A stretch of DNA of 64,000 nucleotides from PALSA-894 sp963734185 (GTDB lineage: Bacteria > Pseudomonadota > Alphaproteobacteria > Rhizobiales > Xanthobacteraceae), in assembly GCA_963734185.1 (NCBI GenBank), contig CAVTGA010000001.1:1116001-1180000 (forward strand). Reading direction: 5' to 3'. Positions 24,314 to 34,563 of this stretch are shown here, piece after piece. Within the stretch, counting starts at the first letter, position 1. Each line of letters starts with the position of its first letter. The notes beneath the pieces were generated by a model. The model was not told the origin of the DNA. It saw only the letters and a list, made by a program, of their open reading frames with translations, and ran no database searches. The position numbers and the translations under genes were made by a program.

Positions 24314-26744
24314 CTAGAACTTGGTGCCGCCGCTGAAGCGCAGCTCCTGGACCCGGTCGTAGCCTTCCTTGGTCAGTGCCCAGGCGTAGTCGATGCGGAT
24401 CGGTCCGAACGGCGACTCCCAGACGAGGCCGACGCCGACCGAGGAGCGGATCGACGACGAGTTGGCGAGCGTGAGCGTCTCGCCCGTGGCCGGGAACACC
24501 ATCGGCCCTTTGTACCCCCACAGCGATCCGGCATCCGCGAACAGCGCGAGCTTTATGCCGAAATCCTTGGGCAGCGGGATGATCGGGATCTGCACCTCGA
24601 CCGAGGCGCCCCAGAACATGGAGCCGCCGAGGCCATCCTGGGTCGTGCCGATGGTGAGGTCGCGCGGTCCGATGCCGGCCGGCGCGAAGCCGCGCACCAG
24701 GTTCGGCCCCATGAAGAAGTGGTCGAGCATGCGGAATTCTTTGCTGCCCCATCCCGTGACGTGCCCGCCCTGCAGATGCAGCACGCCCACGAGGTCGGAC
24801 ATGATCTCGTAGTAGAACCGGGCATCGCCAGACGTGCGGACGAAGTTGACGTCGCCGCCGATGCCGGCGAAGTCCTGCCTGACCTCGATCGAAAATCCCT
24901 TGGTCGGGTTCCGGTTGTTGTCGAGCGTGTTGTAGGTGATGCTGTAGCCGACCAGCGAAGTGAGCGCCGGCCCCGCCGCCGCCTGCTGGCGCACCGCAAG
25001 CGAGGCTTCGCCGTTGGTGTAGCAGTTGGAGAGGTTCGGCGGCACCGGCAGTACGGCCGGAATGGTCGCAGGCGTGCAGTCCTGGAGCACGCCGTCGAGG
25101 GTCAGCTCCTGGCGGTAGATCGAGTAGCGCAGTTGCATGCCGACGTCTTCGCGCAACGCGAAGCCCAAGCGCGTGCCGCCGCCGATCACGGTCGTCTTGT
25201 AGGTATAGTACTGCGAGGAATTCGACCTCCTTGGCATAGAGGTCGAGGCCCCAGGCCAGCCGATAGTCGAGGAAATACGGCTCGATGAACGACAACTCGA
25301 AGCCGCGCGTGCGCTGACCGAGGGTGACGGCGGCGCGCGCCATCTGGCCGCGCCCGAGCAGGTTGCGTTCGCCGATCGAGATTTCGCCGACGATGCCGTC
25401 CGCCGTCGAATAGCCGCCGGAGATCGCGAACTCGCCGGTCGACTGCTCCTCGACCTCGACGTTGAGCACGATGCGATCGGGCGCCGAGCCGGGCTCGTTG
25501 GTGATCTTGACGACCTTGAAATAGTTGAGGTTCTTCAGCCGCCGTTCGGCACGGTCGACCAGCACGCGGTTGTAGGCGTCGCCTTCGGCGATATCGAACT
25601 CGCGGCGGATGACGTAGTCGCGCGTGCGCGTGTTGCCGCGGATATTGATGCGCTCGATGTAGGCGCGCGCCCCCTCCTCGGCGACATACACGATGGAGAT
25701 GACGCGCGTCTCGAAGTTGCGGTCGCCGCGCGGGCGCACCTGCGCGAAGGCGTAGCCGCGCTTCGACATCTCGATGGTCATTTCCTCGACCGTCTTCTCG
25801 ACGGCCTCGGCGTTGTAGATGCTGCCGGGCGAGGTCAGGAGCTTACCGCGCAGCGCGCCGGAGGGCACGTCGCGCACGCCCGACTGCACGTCGATCGCGC
25901 CGAAACGATAGAGGTCGCCTTCCTCGATGGTGAAGGTGACGATGAAGCCGTTGCGCGATGGGTCGAACTCACCGACCGCCGCCACGATCCGGACGTCGGC
26001 GTAGCCGTTCTTGAGATAGAAGCGCCGCAACAATTCGCGGTCGGCCTCGAGCCGATCCGGATCGTAGAGGTCGGTGTTCTTCAGGAAGCTCAGGAAGTTC
26101 GTCTGGGTGGTCTTGATGACGTCCTTCAGTCGCCAGTCGGAATAGGCGCGGTTGCCGACGAAGTTGATGCTGCGCACCGTCGTCTTGCCGCCCTCGGTGA
26201 CCTCGAAGACCAGATCGACGCGGTTGTTCGGGCGCTCGATGACCTTCGGCGCGACGCGCACGTCGTAGCGGCCGCTACGCCGGTAAATCTCCACGATGCG
26301 CGAGACGTCAGCCTGCACCGTCGTGCGCGAGAAGGTGCCGCGCGGCTTGGATTGGATCTCGGCGTTGAGCTGCTCGTCCTTGACGCGCCGGTTGCCCTCG
26401 AACTGGACGCGGTTGATGACCGGATTCTCGACCACGGTCACGACCAGCCGGCCGCCCGGCTGGCTGATGCGGACGTCCTGGAACAAGCCGGTGGCGTAGA
26501 GGGCTTTGAGGCCCTCGTCGATCTTGACCGCGTCAAGCCGCTCGCCCGGAGCCAGGCGGAAATACGAGCGGATCGTATCGGCCTCGACACGGCGGTTTCC
26601 CTCGACGACGATCTGCGATGGCGCCCCGCGCTGCGCCCACGCATGATCGGCCGTCGCAAGAGACGCAACGAATGAACCGACACCTACCCCGCCGAGGACA
26701 ATGCCGAAGGCCAGCCCTCGCAACACCCGTACCCACAGTCTCAT
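24314..26744 (-). CDS. bamA: Outer membrane assembly factor BamA, reading frame broken once
   Basis: Core of the machine that folds outer membrane proteins. It starts with a signal peptide (FGIVLGGVGVGSFVASLATA, cut near AWA-Q), then POTRA repeats (IVVEGNRRVEADTIRSYF, VQFEGNRRVKDEQL, INFVGNRAYSDWRLKDVI, GAIDVQSGV, INIRGNTRTRDYVIRREF), then the barrel (FAISGGYSTADGIVGEISIG, FMGPNLVRGFAPAGIGPRD) ending in Phe. The frame changes near 25225 at a ttcctc; dropping one c restores an 809-residue protein of normal length. Since BamA is essential, I take this for a consensus error. Confidence 0.93.
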
Positions 26745-26948
26745 GCGCTACGCGCCCTGTTCTTATTGCTCGGTCATCCGTAGGACAGCCCCCTGTCCCT
26801 TTGCTAGCAGCCCCTCCTTAACAACGAATTGGGCGGAATTTATGCCCACCCCAGGGGTGCTTTGTACCGCGTTTCGGTTCCCCTGCAAACCTTCGATTCC
26901 GCCGGATCGCCTTTTGTCGTCAAGGCGTTGCCCGATGGCCACGTTCGC

Positions 26949-28091
26949 TCACGAGCGTGACCACGGCCACAGATGATTGATGTCGTTGTAAGTCGCGAAG
27001 ATCATCAGCATCAGCACCAGCGCCAGCCCGATGCGGAATCCCACTTCCTGGGCCCGGTCCGAGAGCGGCCGGCCGCGGACGGCCTCGATCAAATAGAACA
27101 AAAGGTGACCCCCATCGAGCAGCGGAATCGGAAACAGGTTCAACAGACCGATCGAAACCGACAAAACTGCGGCAAGGTGGATGAGAGCGACCATGCCGGC
27201 GGTCGCGACCTGTCCCGAGATCTGCGCGATACGGAGCGGACCGCCAAGCTGATCGGCGGATTCACGGCCGACGATCACATTCTTGAGGTAGGACATGGTG
27301 CGCTCGACGACGAACCAGGTCTCCTCGGCGCCGAGCTTGACTGCGGTGATCGGATCGACCGGCTTCGGCGGCTCGCGGGCACCGGTAATGCCGAGCACGC
27401 CGACGCGGTGCACATTGCCGAAATTGTCCTTGATCTCGGTCAGCGCCGGCGCCGCCTGCAGGGTCGCGAGCACGCCGCCGCGCTCGATGACCACCTCGAG
27501 TTTCTCGCCCGCACGCGCGCTGACGTAGCGCTGCATGTCGGTGAAGGTCTCCATCTTGCGGCCATCGATGCTGACGACGAGGTCGCCGGGCTGGAAACCG
27601 GCCGCGGCAGCCGCACTTCCCGGCTGCACCGTATCGACGCGCGCGGGCGATGCCTGTTTGCCGTAGAGCATGAAAACGCCGGCGAAGATGACGATGGCGA
27701 GCAGAAAATTCGCAATCGGGCCCGCGGCGACGATCGCGGCGCGCGCTCCGACCGACTTGTGGAAGAAGCTCTCGCGCCGCTCGGCCTCGTTCATATGCGC
27801 GAGCGTCTCCGTGTCGGGCACGCTTGCAGCGTTTTCGTCGCCGAAGAACTTCACATAGCCGCCGAGCGGAACGGCGGACACTTTCCAGCGCGTGCCGTGG
27901 CGATCATTGAAGCCGAACAACTCGGGTCCGAATCCGACGGAGAATACGAGCACGCGCACGCCGCACCAGCGCGCCACGAGGAAATGCCCGAGTTCATGGA
28001 AGAATACGACGATCGTGAGAACGAACAGGAACGGAATGACGTAGCCGAACAGGTTTCCGGCCCACGTGCCCAAACTGCCAAAGAGTTCCAT
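26949..28091 (-). CDS. rseP: RIP metalloprotease RseP (site-2 protease)
   Basis: Inner membrane zinc protease that cuts anti-sigma factors and leftover signal peptides. From ATG 28091 (MELFGSLGTW) it is 380 residues: HELGH zinc motif at residues 32-36, one clear PDZ domain (about 115-200, PGSAAAAAGFQPGDLVVSIDGRKM), and the C-terminal NLFPIPLLDGGHLLFYLIEAVRGRPLSD carrying the third zinc ligand. A TTG frame start at 28130 is possible but has no better ribosome site. It lies 44 bases after dxr. Confidence 0.94.
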   Translation of the reverse strand: MELFGSLGTWAGNLFGYVIPFLFVLTIVVFFHELGHFLVARWCGVRVLVFSVGFGPELFGFNDRHGTRWKVSAVPLGGYVKFFGDENAASVPDTETLAHMNEAERRESFFHKSVGARAAIVAAGPIANFLLAIVIFAGVFMLYGKQASPARVDTVQPGSAAAAAGFQPGDLVVSIDGRKMETFTDMQRYVSARAGEKLEVVIERGGVLATLQAAPALTEIKDNFGNVHRVGVLGITGAREPPKPVDPITAVKLGAEETWFVVERTMSYLKNVIVGRESADQLGGPLRIAQISGQVATAGMVALIHLAAVLSVSIGLLNLFPIPLLDGGHLLFYLIEAVRGRPLSDRAQEVGFRIGLALVLMLMIFATYNDINHLWPWSRS

Positions 28092-28135
28092 CTGCGTTTT
28101 TGTCCCCGCCGTTGCCCCGTCCCCGGACAAACGCC

Positions 28136-29371
28136 CTAAGATGCCTTTGCGGCGATTTCAGGCAAGAGGTCGCGGGCGAGCGATCTTGAATCATGGTCAA
28201 CGGCAAGCGCGTCCGCGATGGAGGCGGGCTCGCGCATGACGCCGCGGCGGGCGGCCGCCCCGAGCGTCGCCTCGACCAGTGCCGGAATACCGACGAAGGC
28301 GATCCGTCCGGTGGCGAACGCGTCCACCGCGATCTCGTTGGCGGCGTTCAGCACGGTGGTGGCGCCCGAACCGGCACGCAGCGCCTGCCAGGCGAGGCCG
28401 AGCGCCGGGAAACGTTCCAAGTCGGGTTTCTCAAAGGTCAGGCTGCCGATCTCGGCCAAATCGAGCCGCTTTGCCGGGCCGTCGATCCGCTCCGGCCAGG
28501 CCAGGCAGTGCGCGATCGGGATGCGCATGTCGTGAGCGCCGAGATGGGCGATCACCGACCCGTCGCGGAACTCGACCATGCCATGGACGATCGACTGGGG
28601 ATGCACCAGGACCTCGATCTCGTCCGGAACAAGGCCGAACAAGTGATGCGCTTCAATGACTTCCAAGCCTTTGTTCATCAAGGTCGCGGAGTCGATCGTG
28701 ACCTTCGGCCCCATCGACCAGTTGGGGTGTTTCAGGGCCGCCTGCAGCGTCGCGGTGCGGATTTGCTCACGCGACCAGGTGCGGAAAGGTCCGCCCGAGG
28801 CGGTGATGATGACCTTGAGGACATCCTCGCGCCGGCCAGCCGTCAGCACCTGGAACAGCGCGTTGTGCTCGGAATCGACCGGCAGCACCCTTGCGCCGGT
28901 CGCCTGCGCCCGGCGCATGAACAGCGCGCCGGCGCAAACCAGGCACTCCTTGTTGGCGAGCGCGAGCGTCGCGCCGCGCTCGATGGCCGCCAGCGCCGGC
29001 TCGAGCCCCGCCGCCCCGGTAATCGCCCCGATCACCCACTCGGCCGGACGGCGCGCGGCTTCGGCGACCGCCTGCGGCCCGGCCGCCGCCTCGACGCCGC
29101 TGCCCGCGAGCGCGGACTTGAGCTCCCCATAGGCCTTCGGATCCGCGACCGCCGCGAAATTTGCCCTGAATTCGCGCGCCAGCTTGGCCAGCGCAGCGGC
29201 GTTCCCGTTCGCCGTCACCGCTTCGACCGCAAACCGGTCGCCTTGGCGCTTCAGCAGGTCGACGGTGCTCGCTCCGATTGATCCGGTCGCACCGAGGATC
29301 GTGACGGTGCGCCGCGCCGCATGCGCGTCGGATTTGAGGTTGGCTCGAACTGGGGCGGCGTGCGGCATCAT
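28136..29371 (-). CDS. dxr: 1-deoxy-D-xylulose 5-phosphate reductoisomerase
   Basis: Makes 2-C-methylerythritol 4-phosphate in the non-mevalonate isoprenoid pathway. The 411 residues show the NADPH loop TILGATGSIGASTVDLL, NKECLVCAGALFM, the substrate site VDSEHNALFQ, ITASGGPFRTWS, and NWSMGPKVTIDSATLMNKGLEVIEAHHLFG. It sits 6 bases after cdsA. The N-terminus is some 20 residues longer than usual, so the true start could be a little downstream of ATG 29371. Confidence 0.96.
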   Translation of the reverse strand: MMPHAAPVRANLKSDAHAARRTVTILGATGSIGASTVDLLKRQGDRFAVEAVTANGNAAALAKLAREFRANFAAVADPKAYGELKSALAGSGVEAAAGPQAVAEAARRPAEWVIGAITGAAGLEPALAAIERGATLALANKECLVCAGALFMRRAQATGARVLPVDSEHNALFQVLTAGRREDVLKVIITASGGPFRTWSREQIRTATLQAALKHPNWSMGPKVTIDSATLMNKGLEVIEAHHLFGLVPDEIEVLVHPQSIVHGMVEFRDGSVIAHLGAHDMRIPIAHCLAWPERIDGPAKRLDLAEIGSLTFEKPDLERFPALGLAWQALRAGSGATTVLNAANEIAVDAFATGRIAFVGIPALVEATLGAAARRGVMREPASIADALAVDHDSRSLARDLLPEIAAKAS

Positions 29372-29376
29372 TCAGG

Positions 29377-30114
29377 TCACCAGACCAGCAGTCCCTGCGC
29401 CGGGGCGCTGAACCCGCCGCGGATAAGACCCACCATGGCCGCCGCGAGCGCGGCTGTCAAAAACCCGTCGAGGCGGTCCATCAGCCCGCCATGGCCGGGA
29501 ATGAGCGCGCTCGCGTCCTTGGCGCCGAATCGTCGTTTCACCGCGGATTCGAGCAGATCGCCCAATTGCGACACGATCGACAAGACGAGCGCGACCACCG
29601 CCACGCCGGCGAGCGGAAGGCCGACGAGGCTAGCGACCGCAAGGCCGGCGAGGATCGCCGTGACCGTGCCACCGACGGCGCCGGACCAAGTCTTTTTCGG
29701 GCTGACCGCCGGCCAGAGCTTCGGCCCGCCGAGCGCACGACCGGCGAAATAGGCCCCGATGTCGCTCGCCCAGACGATGGCGAACAGAAAGATGATGGCC
29801 CAGAATCCGAGCGTCGGGTCGGCGCGCAGCACGAGCGGCGCCGCCAACAGAGCGCCCGCGTAGAGGACGCCGGCTGCAAGCCAGATCCAGCGCGCGGCAG
29901 CCGCCTTCCCGACCATTGAAATCCATTCCCACAACACGACAAGCGCAGCGATCGCCCAGAAGGCGACGAAGAGCGGCCCTCCGAACCAGGCAACCGCAAT
30001 CGCCAACGGCGCCAGCACGAGCGAGGAGACGACACGCTGCGCGAGATTGCTGCCCGAGGCCTGCGGCGGTGCCGGCCCGCCCGGCGGGCTTGGCGTCACG
30101 GTGGGATCTTTCAC
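29377..30114 (-). CDS. cdsA: Phosphatidate cytidylyltransferase
   Basis: Forms CDP-diacylglycerol for phospholipid synthesis at the inner membrane. The 245 residues have about seven membrane helices and the C-terminal signature SAVKRRFGAKDASALIPGHG followed by GLMDRLDGF. The start is GTG at 30114, overlapping the uppS stop as GTGA; the longer frame upstream lies inside uppS. The first 25 residues are Pro-rich and cytoplasmic. Confidence 0.94.
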   Translation of the reverse strand: MKDPTVTPSPPGGPAPPQASGSNLAQRVVSSLVLAPLAIAVAWFGGPLFVAFWAIAALVVLWEWISMVGKAAAARWIWLAAGVLYAGALLAAPLVLRADPTLGFWAIIFLFAIVWASDIGAYFAGRALGGPKLWPAVSPKKTWSGAVGGTVTAILAGLAVASLVGLPLAGVAVVALVLSIVSQLGDLLESAVKRRFGAKDASALIPGHGGLMDRLDGFLTAALAAAMVGLIRGGFSAPAQGLLVW

Positions 30115-30866
30115 GAGGCGGTTTTGGCGACGAGGCCGCCGAAGCGCCGCTCGCGCCGGCGGTACTCGTCGATCGCCTGCTCGAGCGCGGCACGATCGAA
30201 GTCGGGCCAATAGATCGGCAGGAACACGAGCTCCGAATAGGCCGCCTGCCAGAGCAGGAAATTGGAGAGGCGCTGCTCGCCGCTGGTACGGATGATCAGG
30301 TCGGGGTCGCGGACCTCGGGCGCATCGAGGTGGCGTCCGATCAGCGCTTCGGTCACGGCCGCCGGTGGCAGGCGGCCGGCCGCGACCTCCGCGGCGATGC
30401 GGCGCGCCGCGCGCGCGATCTCCTGGCGGGCGCCGTAGTTGAAGGCCACGACCAGAACGAGGCCGTCGTTGTGGCGGGTAAGCTGCTCGGCTTCCTCGAA
30501 CAGATTGAGAATATCGGGCTCGAGATCGTCGCGCTCGCCGATAACGCGCACGCGCACATTGTTGCCGTGCAGCTCGGCGAGGTCGTTGCGGATGAAGCGG
30601 CGCAGCAGCCCCATCAGATCGCTGACCTCGGCCGCCGGCCGCTGCCAGTTCTCCGAGCTGAACGAGAAAATGGTGAGGAAGCCGATCCCCATCTCGCCGG
30701 CCGCCCGCACGGTCTTGCGCAACGCCTCGACGCCGCGGCGGTGGCCTTCGACGCGCGGCAGTCCGCGCGCCGCCGCCCAGCGGCCGTTGCCATCCATGAT
30801 GATGGCAACATGCCGCGGCACGTCGGGACCGGCGTCCCTGCTTGCCTGCACCTCGGCCTCGGACAT
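30111..30866 (-). CDS. uppS: Undecaprenyl diphosphate synthase (isoprenyl transferase)
   Basis: Builds the C55 lipid carrier for peptidoglycan and O-antigen. The 251-residue protein has the catalytic Asp in HVAIIMDGNGRWA, GLPRVEGHRRGVEALR, FSFSSENWQRPAAEV, and the RTSGEQRLSNFLLWQAAYSE and PIYWPDF signatures. ATG 30866 is preceded by GGGAAGGAG 9 bases upstream, so it is preferred over ATG 30890. Confidence 0.96.
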   Translation of the reverse strand: MSEAEVQASRDAGPDVPRHVAIIMDGNGRWAAARGLPRVEGHRRGVEALRKTVRAAGEMGIGFLTIFSFSSENWQRPAAEVSDLMGLLRRFIRNDLAELHGNNVRVRVIGERDDLEPDILNLFEEAEQLTRHNDGLVLVVAFNYGARQEIARAARRIAAEVAAGRLPPAAVTEALIGRHLDAPEVRDPDLIIRTSGEQRLSNFLLWQAAYSELVFLPIYWPDFDRAALEQAIDEYRRRERRFGGLVAKTAS

Positions 30867-30907
30867 GGTCGCGGGCTCCTTCCCGCCCACTGCACGATCG
30901 GTCTCGA

Positions 30908-31471
30908 TCAGACCGTCATGATCTCTTTTTCTTTGGCCGCCAGCGCATGGTCGACGTCGGCGATAGCCTGGTCGGTCGCCTTCTGGACCAAATCGGCCTG
31001 GTGCTTGTGATCGTCCTCGCTGATCTGGTGATCTTTTTCCAGCTTTTTGAGGACGTCGAGCCCGTCACGCCGGACGTGGCGCACGGCCACGCGCGCCGCT
31101 TCGGCATACTTGTGCGCGACCTTCGCCAGTTCCTTGCGCCGTTCCTGGTTGAGTTCCGGGATCCGCAGCCGGATGACCTGCCCTTCGGTCGAGGGGGTGA
31201 GACCAAGGCTCGAAGCGGCGATCGCCTTCTCGACCGCGTGGACCTGCGAGCGATCCCATACCTGGATGCTGATGAGCCGCGGTTCCGGAACGCTGATGCT
31301 GGCAACCTGGTTCAACGGCATGTGGCTGCCGTAGGCCTCGACCTGCACGTGATCGACCAGGCTCGCCGAGGCACGGCCGGTGCGCAGGCCTCCCAGCTCG
31401 TGCTTGAGCGCCTGCAAAGCGCCCTGCATGCGCCGCTTGAGTTCATCGAGATTATGCGTTGCCGCTGCCAT
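30908..31471 (-). CDS. frr: Ribosome recycling factor
   Basis: Splits post-termination ribosomes together with EF-G. The 187 residues match the family (185): LDELKRRMQGALQALKHELGGLRTGRASASLV at the N-terminus, ISVPEPRLISIQVWDRSQV, LRIPELNQERRKELAK, and a long helical C-terminus. It lies between pyrH and uppS in the order conserved across most bacteria. Confidence 0.97.
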   Translation of the reverse strand: MAAATHNLDELKRRMQGALQALKHELGGLRTGRASASLVDHVQVEAYGSHMPLNQVASISVPEPRLISIQVWDRSQVHAVEKAIAASSLGLTPSTEGQVIRLRIPELNQERRKELAKVAHKYAEAARVAVRHVRRDGLDVLKKLEKDHQISEDDHKHQADLVQKATDQAIADVDHALAAKEKEIMTV

Positions 31472-31545
31472 GGATTCCCCCCGAGAGGCGGCTCGAGCTT
31501 AGCCGGGACGGCGTCTTCCGCTTCGACCGGCCAAGCGCGGCCCGG

Positions 31546-32253
31546 CTATCCGACATAGGTCGCGCGCCCTCTGCCGCCGAGCACGGCCGCGATCGCGCCC
31601 GGCTCGCGGATCGAGAACACGATGATAGGCATACGATTTTCCCGGGCAAGCGCGAAGGCGGTGGCGTCCATCACCTTCAAGTCGCGATCGATCGCCTCCT
31701 GGTGGGTGAGGCGGTCGAACCGCTCGGCCTTGGGATCCTGCTTCGGGTCGGCGCTGTAGACACCGTCCACATTGGTGGCCTTGAGCACGGCATCGCAGCC
31801 CATCTCCACTCCCCGCAGCACCACGGTCGTGTCGGTGGTGAAGAACGGATTGCCGGTGCCGCCGGCGAACACGACCACGCGGTTGTCCTCGAGATGGCGC
31901 AGCGCCCGCTGGCGCTCGTAGGTCTCGCACACCTGCGGCATGTTAAGGGCCGACATGGTGCGCGCCGGCACGCCGGCGCGCTCGATCGCCGCTTCGAGCA
32001 CGAGCGCGTTCATGACGGTGGCGAGCATGCCCATGGCATCGCCGGTCGCGCGCGAGACCCCGTGCGCCGAGACCTCGACGCCGCGCAGGATGTTGCCGCC
32101 GCCGACCACGACGCCGAGCGTGACGCCGAGCGCGCGCGCCGCGATCAGGTCCTTGGCGATGAGGTCGATGTTGGGTTGATGGATGCCGAACTCATCCGGG
32201 CCGGCCAGGAACTCGCCCGACACCTTGACGATGACGCGACGATAGGCAGGCAT
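31546..32253 (-). CDS. pyrH: UMP kinase
   Basis: Phosphorylates UMP to UDP; hexameric, allosterically controlled by GTP and UTP. The 235 residues show VIVKVSGEFLAGPDEFGI, GVTLGVVVGGGNILRG, GTGNPFFTTDTTVVLRGVEM and NVDGVYSADPK. ATG 32253 (MPAYRRVIVKVSGE) fits the family; the open frame continues upstream without similarity. 43 bases separate it from tsf. Confidence 0.96.
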   Translation of the reverse strand: MPAYRRVIVKVSGEFLAGPDEFGIHQPNIDLIAKDLIAARALGVTLGVVVGGGNILRGVEVSAHGVSRATGDAMGMLATVMNALVLEAAIERAGVPARTMSALNMPQVCETYERQRALRHLEDNRVVVFAGGTGNPFFTTDTTVVLRGVEMGCDAVLKATNVDGVYSADPKQDPKAERFDRLTHQEAIDRDLKVMDATAFALARENRMPIIVFSIREPGAIAAVLGGRGRATYVG

Positions 32254-32296
32254 CGGATTTGCTCCGTCGGAGACCGCGGCGCGCTCGCCGCGCCAA

Positions 32297-33217
32297 TCAG
32301 CGCTGACCGGCCGCGGCTGCGACCTCGGCAGCGAAATCATTGCCGCCGCGCTCGATGCCTTCGCCGAGCTCATAACGCACGTAACCGGTGATCTTGATCG
32401 ATGCGCCGACCTTGGCTTCGATCTCCTTGAGCGCCTGCGCCACCGACTTGTCCGGCTCGTGGATGAACGGTTGGTCGAGCAGGCAGACCTCCTTGTAGAA
32501 GGTCTTGAGGCCCGACTCGACGATCTTCTCGATCACGTTCTCCGGCTTGCCCTGGGCGCGGAACTTGTCGGCCAGGATGTCCTTCTCGCGCCGGATCACC
32601 GACGGATCGAGGCCGGCCGCGTCCACCGCGAGCGGGCTGGAGGCGGCGACGTGCATCGCCACCATGCGCCCGAACGTGGCGAGCTCCGCGGTCTTGCCCG
32701 CCGATTCGAGCGCGACCAGCACGCCGATCTTGCCGAGACCCTCGGAGACCTGGTTGTGCACGTAGCTCGCGACCACGCCCTTGCCGACCGACAGCAGGGC
32801 GGCGCGGCGCAGGCTCATGTTCTCGCCGATCGTCGCAATGGTCGACGCGATCGCGTCGGCAATGGTCATCGAGCCGACCTTGGCGGCCTTGATCGCATCG
32901 AGATCGGCCCCGACGCCGAGCGCGACCTGCGCGATCATCTTGACCAGTCCCTGGAACTGATCGTTGCGGGCGACGAAGTCGGTCTCCGAATTGACCTCGA
33001 CGACCACCCCCTTGGCGTGATCGAGCGCGACCCCGATCAGGCCCTCGGCCGCCAGCCGATCGGCCTTCTTGGCCGCCTTGGACAGGCCCTTCTTGCGCAG
33101 CCAGTCGACGGCCGCCTCCAGGTCGCCGCTGGTCTCGCCGAGCGCGGCCTTGCAGTCCATCATCCCCGCGCCGGTCTTGTCGCGGAGCTCCTTCACCATC
33201 GATGCGGTGATGTTCAT
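32297..33217 (-). CDS. tsf: Elongation factor Ts
   Basis: Recycles EF-Tu by releasing GDP. The 306 residues have the N-terminal UBA-like domain (MVKELRDKTGAGMMDCKAAL), the NSETDFVARNDQF core motif near residue 80, and a C-terminal dimerisation region (FIHEPDKSVAQALKE). ATG 33217 (MNITASMVKEL) is the family start. It follows rpsB by 90 bases. Confidence 0.97.
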   Translation of the reverse strand: MNITASMVKELRDKTGAGMMDCKAALGETSGDLEAAVDWLRKKGLSKAAKKADRLAAEGLIGVALDHAKGVVVEVNSETDFVARNDQFQGLVKMIAQVALGVGADLDAIKAAKVGSMTIADAIASTIATIGENMSLRRAALLSVGKGVVASYVHNQVSEGLGKIGVLVALESAGKTAELATFGRMVAMHVAASSPLAVDAAGLDPSVIRREKDILADKFRAQGKPENVIEKIVESGLKTFYKEVCLLDQPFIHEPDKSVAQALKEIEAKVGASIKITGYVRYELGEGIERGGNDFAAEVAAAAGQR

Positions 33218-33307
33218 GGTTCGAAATCCCTTGGTCGGTCTTGCACAGGCATCGGAGGGGGCGGCGGCCATCGGCGCGCCGACCGGTCGGGCTGCCCGCC
33301 GTTTACA

Positions 33308-34297
33308 TCACTCGGCGACGAACTGCTTCGCCTTGGCGATCCAGCCTTCGACGCGTCCGGGCAGCCCCACCTCCTCGCCGATCCGGTGGGCATCGGTCTC
33401 GCCCAGCTCGGCGAGCTGCCAGTAGTGGAAGACGCCGAGATCGTTGAGCTGCTTTTCGATGGCACCCGACACGCCGGGGAGCTTCTTGAGGTCGTCGGCA
33501 ACCCCGCGCGGGCCCGACAGCGGCTGGAATCCGGTCGCCGGCGCCTCCGGCAAGGTTTCCATCACCGGAGCCTCGGCCGCGCCGAGATCGACCCCCATGT
33601 CGCCCTGACCGCGCGAGATGCCGTCGATCGCCGCCTTGGCGACGAGGTCGCAGTAGAGCGTGATGGCGCGGCCGGCATCGTCGTTGCCCGGGACCACATA
33701 GGTGATGCCGTCGGGATCGCAGTTGGTATCGACAATGGCCGCGACCGGGATGTTGAGGCGCTTGGCCTCCTTGATCGCGATGTCTTCCTTGTTGGTGTCG
33801 ATGACGAACATGAGGTCGGGCAGACCACCCATGTCCTTGATGCCGCCGAGCGCGCGGTCGAGCTTCTCCTTCTCGCGCGTGAGCGTGAGGCGCTCCTTCT
33901 TGGTGTAGCCGCCGGCCTCCCCGGAGGCGAGCATCTCGTCGAGCTGGCGCAGGCGCTTGATCGAGGCCGAGATCGTCTTCCAGTTGGTCAGCGTGCCGCC
34001 GAGCCAGCGCGAGTTGACGTAATACTGGGCCGAGCGCTTCGCGGCATCGGCGATGGCGTCCTGGGCCTGCCGCTTGGTGCCGACGAACAGGATGCGGCCG
34101 CCCTTGGCGACCGTATCGCTGACCGCCTGCAGCGCGCGGTGCATCATCGGCACGGTCTGCGCCAGGTCGAGGATATGGATGTTGTTGCGGGTGCCGAAGA
34201 TGTACTCGCCCATCTTCGGGTTCCAGCGGTGGGACTGATGGCCGAAATGCACGCCAGCTTCCAAGAGCTGGCGCATGGAGTAGTCGGGTAGCGCCAT
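33308..34297 (-). CDS. rpsB: 30S ribosomal protein S2 with C-terminal extension
   Basis: Small-subunit protein. The core begins MALPDYSMRQLLEAGVHFGHQ and includes HRWNPKMGEYIFGTRNNIHI, GTKRQAQDAIADAAKRS, RWLGGTLTNWKTI and DTNCDPDGITYVVPGNDDA. At 329 residues it is about 90 longer than E. coli S2; the added part (LKKLPGVSGAIEKQLNDLGV onward) looks like a helix-hairpin-helix module, an extension known in alphaproteobacterial S2. First gene of the rpsB-tsf-pyrH-frr series. Confidence 0.97.
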   Translation of the reverse strand: MALPDYSMRQLLEAGVHFGHQSHRWNPKMGEYIFGTRNNIHILDLAQTVPMMHRALQAVSDTVAKGGRILFVGTKRQAQDAIADAAKRSAQYYVNSRWLGGTLTNWKTISASIKRLRQLDEMLASGEAGGYTKKERLTLTREKEKLDRALGGIKDMGGLPDLMFVIDTNKEDIAIKEAKRLNIPVAAIVDTNCDPDGITYVVPGNDDAGRAITLYCDLVAKAAIDGISRGQGDMGVDLGAAEAPVMETLPEAPATGFQPLSGPRGVADDLKKLPGVSGAIEKQLNDLGVFHYWQLAELGETDAHRIGEEVGLPGRVEGWIAKAKQFVAE

Positions 34298-34563
34298 ATC
34301 TGTTCTCCGGTTGAGCCGCCGCGGACCTGTGAGTTCCGGCCGATATCGACCGTCACCACCGGATGGCCCAAGGGGATCCAAGGGCCGAGAGTCCGCGTGA
34401 GGGATGGCGGGCTATATAACGAGGGGCTTGGGGGGACGCAAGCGAACGCCGCGAGCGCTTGACGCCCGCCGCGTCGACCGGCCCATTCCCTGTCCGGCCG
34501 ATCGGCCGGTTGGGTGCCCTGGACTGGTCCCGGGCGCCCGCCGGATCACTTTCGCTATTGTTT
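34298..34563. promoter_or_regulatory. Intergenic region upstream of rpsB
   Basis: 266 bases between rpsB and the DoxX gene. It should hold the rpsB promoter and leader on the minus strand. I see no coding frame with good signals, no strong intrinsic terminator and no recognised riboswitch. Confidence 0.35.

Noticed and set aside
19840..26744. lpxB and bamA as pseudogenes
   Set aside because: Both are complete apart from one base and are expected to be essential in a lipid A-making bacterium; annotated as intact genes with probable errors.
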